DNA of 64,000 bases from Euphorbia lathyris (lineage: Eukaryota > Streptophyta > Magnoliopsida > Malpighiales > Euphorbiaceae), in the NCBI RefSeq assembly GCF_963576675.1, contig NC_088918.1, forward strand, positions 35,869,501-35,933,500, written 5' to 3'. The notes under the pieces are model-generated. The model searched no databases. It was not told the DNA's origin and saw only the letters and a list, made by a program, of their open reading frames with translations. Position 1 is the stretch's first letter, and each line of letters opens with the position of its first letter. Positions 58,430 to 64,000 of this stretch are shown piece after piece. The translations under genes and the position numbers were made by a program.

Positions 58430-59362
58430 CTGAGTTGCTTCTACCAAGAATAATGAGGAATCTCTCAAGAAGGCTCCTGGTGCTAGCTCAAAAGGAAAAT
58501 GACCTTTAGTAACTTCATCGTGAGCTGGCCCAAAAGGAACATGCTTTTCAAGTAGAGGCTACCCGAGCTCAGAGGACCGAGGCTTTGAACAAGACTTCCT
58601 CATCTACCATGACTCGACTACAAAAGGAGTTGACCACTCCTCAAATAGCATAAAAAAAGGTCAATGCCACCAATAAAAGGCTTGAAGTCGACCTCAAAGA
58701 CGCTTAAGATCAAACCCAAAAAACATTAGGCTTTTGAAGGACAAGGAAGATCAATTGGGGCAAAAGGATGCAGTTGTGGCTTCCCTAACAACTGATTTAG
58801 ACTTGGCTCAAAAAGAAGTCCCATTCTTTCGAGGATGAGCTTGATCGGTTGAGGGTTTTGTATAAAGCTCTCCAGGACCTTTCAACTAAACAAGAAGATA
58901 AACTGCAAAACTTACGAGCTGATATGGTCGAGAGACAAAAGCTAATATGAAAGCTAAGGTGGAAGCTGAGAGAGTCGTTTAACGTGAAAATGATATTTTT
59001 TAGGGGCGACTTAACAAGTTTAAGGTCAAGATTCTTCATGCGATCAAGGAGAAGTATCCAAATGCGGACTTCAAATTTTAGGTGAACTTCTTTCCTCCTG
59101 AGGATGATGTTGAGTATCTCGAGTATGATCCGGAGAGGAAGATGTCCCATAACCCAATGCTCCAGTTGGTGAAGTTCATGTAGAGGCTCATATTGTCCAA
59201 GTTCTTGATAATGTTGAAAGGCCCACCGATGAGGTTAATACCGAGGATCAGCTTGAGCCAGCCCAAGAGAAGATTGAAGGCCCGACTAAGGGGCCTAGCA
59301 TCAAAGGCCTGGTGGTGAAAGATTCTGAGCCTAAAACTTCTAATACCATCGGTGTCGACCAG
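58430..59362 (+). pseudogene. Antisense accessory ORF of the Tat element: coiled-coil protein relic
   Basis: Plus-strand phrases in two or three frames: 'ELAQKEHAFQVEATRAQRTEALN' type heptads, 'LQKELT', 'DELDRLRVLYKALQDLSTKQEDKLQNLRAD', 'VEAERVV', 'FKVKILHAIKEKYPNADFKF', then an acidic tail '...EDDVEYLEYD' ending GVDQ and TAA at about 59350-59355. The heptad pattern with K/E/R/L/A indicates a long coiled coil. The layout resembles the C-terminal part of plant proteins with the 'putative gypsy type transposon' (Transposase_28) domain. At least eight stops or shifts. It runs opposite to pol, as do the extra antisense ORFs reported in Tat elements. Function unknown. Confidence 0.6.
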
Positions 59363-59444
59363 TAAGTGACTATTAAGTCCTTATCCTTTTTTGTTGACTT
59401 GTTGTATTTCTATTTTTGTCGTAATCTTTTTATAAACATTTATC

Positions 59445-59445
<1 letters not shown>

Positions 59446-59498
<53 letters not shown>
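59446..59498. repeat. (AT)n microsatellite, 53 bp
   Basis: Uninterrupted AT run between the antisense ORF and the integrase end. Confidence 0.97.
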
Positions 59499-59501
<3 letters not shown>

Positions 59502-60229
59502 TTCTTCCTTTTAATTTATCTTATTGTTATTTAGCGATTTTCCATCTATTATTGCTTGATTCCCATTAATTGGATGATGGAATTCATGATTATCTTAAAT
59601 CGAATGATCCTTTCCTCAATTTAGAATGGGTTGTCTAGAATATTTCTGAGGGAGTGTGGTATTGGAATTTATTCTACTTAAAACATTTGGTCGAAATCCT
59701 TGTAGCATGCATAAGATTGACCTTTAATATAGTCGATTAAGGAATTCCAAAAAATAACTGATAAAAAATGTTGAATAGTTGACAAAGAAGTTTCATTAAT
59801 ATTTTTTCGACTACCAAAAGGCAGGAAGTTATATAAGTCTTCCCTTTTCCAATCTACAAAATAGCAGTAAAATAATGAAAATAATTTGAACATATTTTAA
59901 ACTTAACCGGCTCTTAGACCTTTCTGGCCTAATGGCAGTACTTGCATAAGGCAATAGAATTCCATGTCCTCGGCACTAGCTTGACATTCATTTCTTTCAG
60001 TCGGTATGTATAAGAGTTGATGCATTTTGCTACCTGGGAGGGTCCTTCCCATTTTTCCCCTATCTTACCCTTACTTGCTTCAGCCTAGGATGCCTCGATG
60101 CTTCAGATGACTAGATCCCCAAACTAAAAATGCCCCAACCTCATTTTCTTATCATAGGATGCCTTCATCCTCTGTCTATAGGCCTCCATCTTTATTGTCT
60201 CTTAGTCTCATTTCTCTTCAACCATATCC

Positions 60230-60990
60230 AGCTTCCTTCTCATGATCGCCTCATTATCTATCGTAGAGTAAAACACCCTATTGGACTTGCCGCACTGATC
60301 CTAATTCGGATATAGTCCCAAGTCCCATAGGAGAGGGAGAAAAGGGTTTCTCCTATAGCTGTCTATAGGGAGGTCTGATAGGCCCATAGGACACATGGTA
60401 GTTGCTCCACCCAGTCCGAGTCAATGATATCTAACCTTTTATGTAATCCTTGGAAAATGGTGCGGTTCATTACCTCATCCATCCCATCGCTCTGGGGTTA
60501 AGCCACAAAAGTGAACGGAAGCTTGATGTGTAACTTCTGGCAGTGGGTTTTGAAAGATGTGTTATCAAACTGCTTCCCATTATTCATTATGATTATGTGT
60601 GGGATCCCATACCCGTGATTATTTGTTTGTCCATAAAATTGATAATGGTCTCTGCGGCTATGGAGGACATGGGCTTAACTTCCACCCATTTACTGAAGGG
60701 TCTAACAATATCAATTCCACATGTAACGATGGGCTAGGCTGGGTGGATGATGTTCATGACCAAGGTCGTGGATCTTATTATCGGAGTATAACTTTCACAA
60801 GGACCACACTTTCTCACATACTTGGCAACATCCTTTGCCATCAAAGGCCATTAGAATCCATGTAATTGTGCTTTCCATGCTAAGGCTTCTCCTCCCTCAC
60901 GGGCCCCATAATCGCCCTCATGAATTTCCCTAAGAATAAATTGGGGTTCGTCAAAGCCCACACACGTTTGCCAAGGGTGGCTATATGATT
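60230..60990 (-). pseudogene. gypsy (Tat) integrase relic
   Basis: From right to left on the minus strand: 'VAKYVRKCGPC' (end of the HHCC finger, about 60830), 'CGIDIVRPFSKWVEVKP' (first catalytic Asp, about 60700), 'MGSHT' and 'NGKQFDN' (second Asp region, here changed, about 60570), 'DGMDEVMNRTIFQGLHKRL' (catalytic Glu, about 60480), 'WVEQLPCVLWAYQTSL' and 'GETLFSLSYG'. Stops occur within the core. Integrase would join element DNA to the host chromosome; this one cannot. Confidence 0.82.
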
Positions 60991-61269
60991 TTATGTAAAG
61001 ATCCTATCCTATTGCCGAGTACCTACCAACCTTTCTTAGCACCTTGATCCTCTCATTTCCATCGGTAGGTAGCTCCCCATTTTCGTATACTTGTAGACTG
61101 GATGAAACCATTCTCCCAAAGTATCGATTATCATTATTTCCATTTTGGCCATCCTAGGCTGGGTCTTATGCTCCATAATAAGGCTAAGATGGGGTCCGTC
61201 AGGAGTGGATTCCAACTTAGCCAATCAATCATCTCTCTCATTCTGCTTTATTGGTATTCTTTGGACCTT

Positions 61270-62060
61270 GATGTGTAGTCCTTCCAGCTTAGCTTCTGCC
61301 ATCATATTTCTCACTATCTGGAGATATAGGTTTATAGAATCCTCCTTAGCTTCGTATTGGTTGGTTGCTTAGTTCACAAGTAGATTTGGATTACTCTTGA
61401 TCACCCCCGGTCAAGATTTATGACCTTTATGATACGGAGGGCTTGAATAATTACTTCATACTTGGAGAAATTATTTATTACCAGAAATTTAAGTTTATTT
61501 CATACTCTAATGTGATCTTTTTCGGGGCTCTAACATAGACCGTAATCCCTGCTCATTCTCTCTCTGAGCTTCCATCCATAAATATCTCTTAAGTGTCTTT
61601 CATGAGCTCCGGGTCGCTCATCTCTACTGGTATTTCAACCAATAAATATGTCAGGGACTGTGCCTTGAATTCCATTCGGGGTTCGTATGAAAGCTCAAGC
61701 TCGGTGATTTTTAATGCCCATTTGGCCAATCTGGCTGAAGTCTTTAGCAATTAGAGGATCTTCCTCATGGGCATGTCAATGCAAACCATAATAAGATGGC
61801 TCTAAAAGTAATGTCGAAGCTTCTGCACCGTTACGACCACAACATACCTTAATTTCTCGAACTTGGGGTACCTGGTTTCGGCATCCTTCAACACTCTACT
61901 TATATAATACATCATGAATTTCTCTCCCTTTTCTTCCTTAATCAAGACATTACCTACTGACTGTTGGCCACGCTTATGTACAAATAGAGTGTTTATCCTA
62001 CCTCATGCCTACTTAGCATAGAGATTCTAGGAATTCCTTTAGATTCTTGAAGGAAGTTTG
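61270..62060 (-). pseudogene. Two RNase H domains of the Tat element, relic
   Basis: First domain (about 62000-61680): 'NVLIKEEKGEKFMMYYISRVLKDAETRYPKFEKL', the usual gypsy RNase H. Second domain (about 61600-61280): 'IFMDGSSERE', 'AGITVYVRAP', 'LEYEIN', then 'LDRG' and the 'QRIPIKQNERDD' equivalent, the extra RNase H (aRH) acquired by Tat elements. Stops in both. Confidence 0.78.
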
Positions 62061-62069
62061 GCATTCGGC

Positions 62070-62730
62070 TATCCACTAAAAGTATTTCACCCCTTCCAAG
62101 CTTTTGTAGAAAGGTAGACACAGCTTCGCCGAGTAGGAGATGAAACAACTTAGTGCATTATTCTTACCGTTCAACTTTTGGACATCATTAAGCTTCCTTA
62201 GAGGCTCCATTTTTAATATTTCTTGGATCTTGTCTAGGTTATCCAAAATTATCCTTTTGGAGATTATAAACCCCAGAAATTTTTGCAAGTCCCAAAGGTA
62301 CAATTTTCAGGGTTGAGCTTCAATCATACGCTTTTAGAGTTGAAAAGAATGTACTCAGGTCTTTCACATGCTCATATTTGGCTCTGCTCTTTACGATCAT
62401 ATCGTCCATGTAAACTTATACCTTGTGCTATATTAGGTCCTTGAATATTTCATTCACCAATCTTTGGTTTATGGCCTCAACATTCGTCAGACCGAAGGGT
62501 ATGATGTTGTAACAGTGTGTTCCTTCGTGGGTGGTGAAGCTTGTCTTTTCTTTATCCTTTGGAATTCATAAGAATCTGATGGAATCCTTATGCAGCGTCG
62601 CAGAATGAGTAGATGTCATAACCCATCATTGAATTAATGAGCATATCAATACAAGGCAGAGGTTGCGATCCTTGGGGCATGCCTTATTTAGATGGGTGAA
62701 TCCTTATCACACCACTTTGACTTAACTCCC
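62070..62730 (-). pseudogene. gypsy reverse transcriptase relic
   Basis: Minus strand: 'PLPCIDMLINSMMGYDIYSF' (about 62680-62610, one frame), 'DKEKTSFTTHEGTHCYNIIPFGLTNVEAINQRLVNEIFKDLI', catalytic VYMDDMIVKS (about 62425-62390) in the next frame, then 'VKDLSTFFSTLKAY' and 'LGFIISKRIILDNLDKIQEIL' (62290-62215). The order matches the RT palm and connection. Several stops and one or more shifts. Confidence 0.82.
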
Positions 62731-63079
62731 CGAATATGGACATAATCCAATAGTTCCTAAATTTAACCTTTGATGAACTTCTTCCTTTCGGGGCCATGGT
62801 TCCTCTTCTTTTTCCCGATACCCTTTACAGTCTTATCGATATGACATCAATCGATATTCCAATCACGTCCACTGGGAACCACATGAAACCTGTTATATTT
62901 TCTTTTAAGCATTCAAGTACTTCAGTCTTTATAGGTTTGCATAACTCTAAAGAAATTTGGATCGACTTTCCTTCTGCCAGCTATACAGTTTCTAAAGCAT
63001 TAACTGGCTTTTCCCTTTCCGTTTCCTATTTTTTGAGTTCTTCTACCCGAGGCTTCATATTCAGAGAGGCTATGTAAGT

Positions 63080-63370
63080 TTGATGTGCTGCCTTTGATTT
63101 CCTTGTGCCACTTCCATCCCTTCCTTAATCCAAATTTACCAAGCCAATAGCCAAATGGAAAGGACTCTAAACGAGCTGGATAATATAGGTTTGCCCACAA
63201 TTGCATTATAATGTAGAATTGTGTCTACTACTAGGAATTCAGCTTTCGCCCTCCATTTGGGCCTAGAGTCTCCTACTTCCACCTCAAGTTGAATTCTACC
63301 TAGTAACGGGACCATGTGTCCACTAATTCCTACTAGTGGGGCCATACTAGGAAGTATCTTATCTGGGTTG
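63080..63370 (-). pseudogene. gypsy aspartic protease relic
   Basis: 'MAPLVGISGHMVPLLGRIQLEVEVG' then 'KAEFLVVDTILHYNAIVGKPIL' (63345-63220) matches the second half of plant gypsy retropepsins ('...LVVDxxxxYNAIxGRPxL'). The catalytic D-S/T-G side lies upstream in broken sequence. Confidence 0.75.
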
Positions 63371-63639
63371 ATAGGGAAGCTTTCGAATACTATTCTCGTA
63401 ATAATGTTGACTGAGCTCCTAATATATCAATGAAACCCCTCCTAACCCTAAAATATGCAATCATTATCTCGATGACTAAAGCATTAATATATCATTAGTC
63501 TGGATTTTTCTTGAGGTTCCCTAAAGTCAGACTGAGTCTCACACGGTTTTAAGGTTGTCGACCTCTCTTTTTCTCTTGGGGCCTAATCCACATGCAATTA
63601 CATTAATGACCCCCTTCGACATTATGTAATTTAGTTTAT

Positions 63640-63840
63640 TCTCCTTATGTGACCTCTCTCCATACTTCTTTAGAAAATGGTCTAGTTTGCACTCTTGACC
63701 ATCTTTTCCAACTCGACGATGAGTTGCGTGCCGTTTTTTGTATCATGCCCTTCACTTTTGTGGAACTCATAATAGGTGTCGTTGTTGCTTTACTCGGGTA
63801 TTGAATGTGTAGTTTATTTGTTTCCACTTAATGCATTACC
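63640..63840 (-). pseudogene. gypsy gag C-terminal fragment
   Basis: 'EFHKSEGHDTKNGTQLIVELEKMVKS' (about 63780-63700) corresponds to the '(C)EFHxxxGHDTxxCxxLxxxIE' segment of Tat gag. The second Cys has become Gly/Asn. The fragment precedes protease in the expected order. Confidence 0.7.
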
Positions 63841-63860
63841 TCCTTTTTGGAAGAGTTAAA

Positions 63861-64000
63861 GTGGACAAGGACCCTGACCCTATGCTCTTGTTGCTTCTAC
63901 TGGTCTCTATCTTTAGACCTTATTTGGATGAAGTGTAATTAAAGTAAGTTAAGTGATGATTTAATAATATAATTGTATTTGGTTTGATGGTAAAGTAAGG
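63861..64000. other. Window end; possible start of another repeat
   Basis: CTTATTTGGATGAAGTGTAATTAAAG and TATTTGGTTTGATGGTAAAG at 63918-63998 have the look of a MITE end, but too little is visible. Confidence 0.25.

Larger units (their letters stand above)
58320..63860 (-). mobile_element. Decayed Ty3/gypsy element of the Tat lineage
   Basis: Domains on the minus strand run from right to left: gag C-end (63840), protease (63360), RT (62720), RNase H (62000), second RNase H (61600), integrase (60980 to 60230). Pol with RT before integrase defines Ty3/gypsy; the second RNase H next to integrase marks the Tat lineage (Ogre/Retand type). An extra ORF on the opposite strand lies after integrase (58320-59362). 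The 5' LTR and most of gag lie beyond the right edge. The 3' LTR should be left of 58320 but is not clearly visible. Every domain is full of stops. Confidence 0.82.

Noticed and set aside
59900..63860. Endogenous pararetrovirus as source of the pol
   Set aside because: Integrase and a second RNase H are present in gypsy/Tat order; caulimovirus-type pol lacks integrase.

Overview
The window is repeat-dense plant nuclear DNA, most likely eudicot. It holds several layers of transposable elements in AT-rich spacer. I recognise no intact host gene, rRNA, tRNA or CRISPR array. The element families (Sirevirus-like Ty1/copia with a long extra ORF, Tat-type Ty3/gypsy with two RNase H domains, L1-type LINEs with RNase H, hAT and Mutator-like short elements) point to a flowering plant. 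I cannot name the species. Most boundaries below rest on target-site duplications (TSDs) read directly from the sequence.

Layout. 1-5133 (-): 5' part of a copia element with LTR, initiator-Met primer site, gag and a deleted pol. It is inserted head-on into the reverse transcriptase of a sister copia element whose 3' part fills 5134-11661 (+): pol remnant, a long 'envelope-like' ORF, three polypurine tracts and the 3' LTR. 11662-19000: AT-rich DNA with hAT ends and a 495-bp hAT MITE. 19011-20672: dead LINE ORF1. 20840-22038: a 1.2-kb hAT-type element holding an inverted-repeat element, followed by a perfect 90-bp inverted copy of its end. 23974-29624 (+): near-complete LINE with a perfect 20-bp TSD.

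30098-36340: tandem array of a TIR element plus flank, with one copy split by a 5'-truncated LINE at 31794-35636 (-). 36345-38180: tandem repeat of about 350 bp. 38381-40074: solo LTR with a 5-bp TSD. 40703-41352 and 41508-46497: two Mutator-like elements with 9-bp TSDs, the second split by a LINE (41710-45880, -) with a 17-bp TSD. 46640-47270: probable gypsy LTR relic. 47528-48425: third Mutator-like element with 9-bp TSD. 50148-50676 and 52455-53041: hAT-type elements. 55370-56990 (-): LINE relic. 58320-63860: decayed Tat-lineage gypsy element, with pol on the minus strand and a coiled-coil ORF in the opposite direction downstream of it.

How the parts relate. The coding remnants are retrotransposon proteins: gag, integrase, reverse transcriptase, RNase H, LINE endonuclease, and accessory ORFs of unknown role. 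All carry stops, frameshifts or deletions, so none looks autonomous. The short DNA elements carry no transposase and would depend on enzymes encoded elsewhere. The most informative points are the order of nesting, the two accessory ORFs, and the inverted duplication next to the hAT element.
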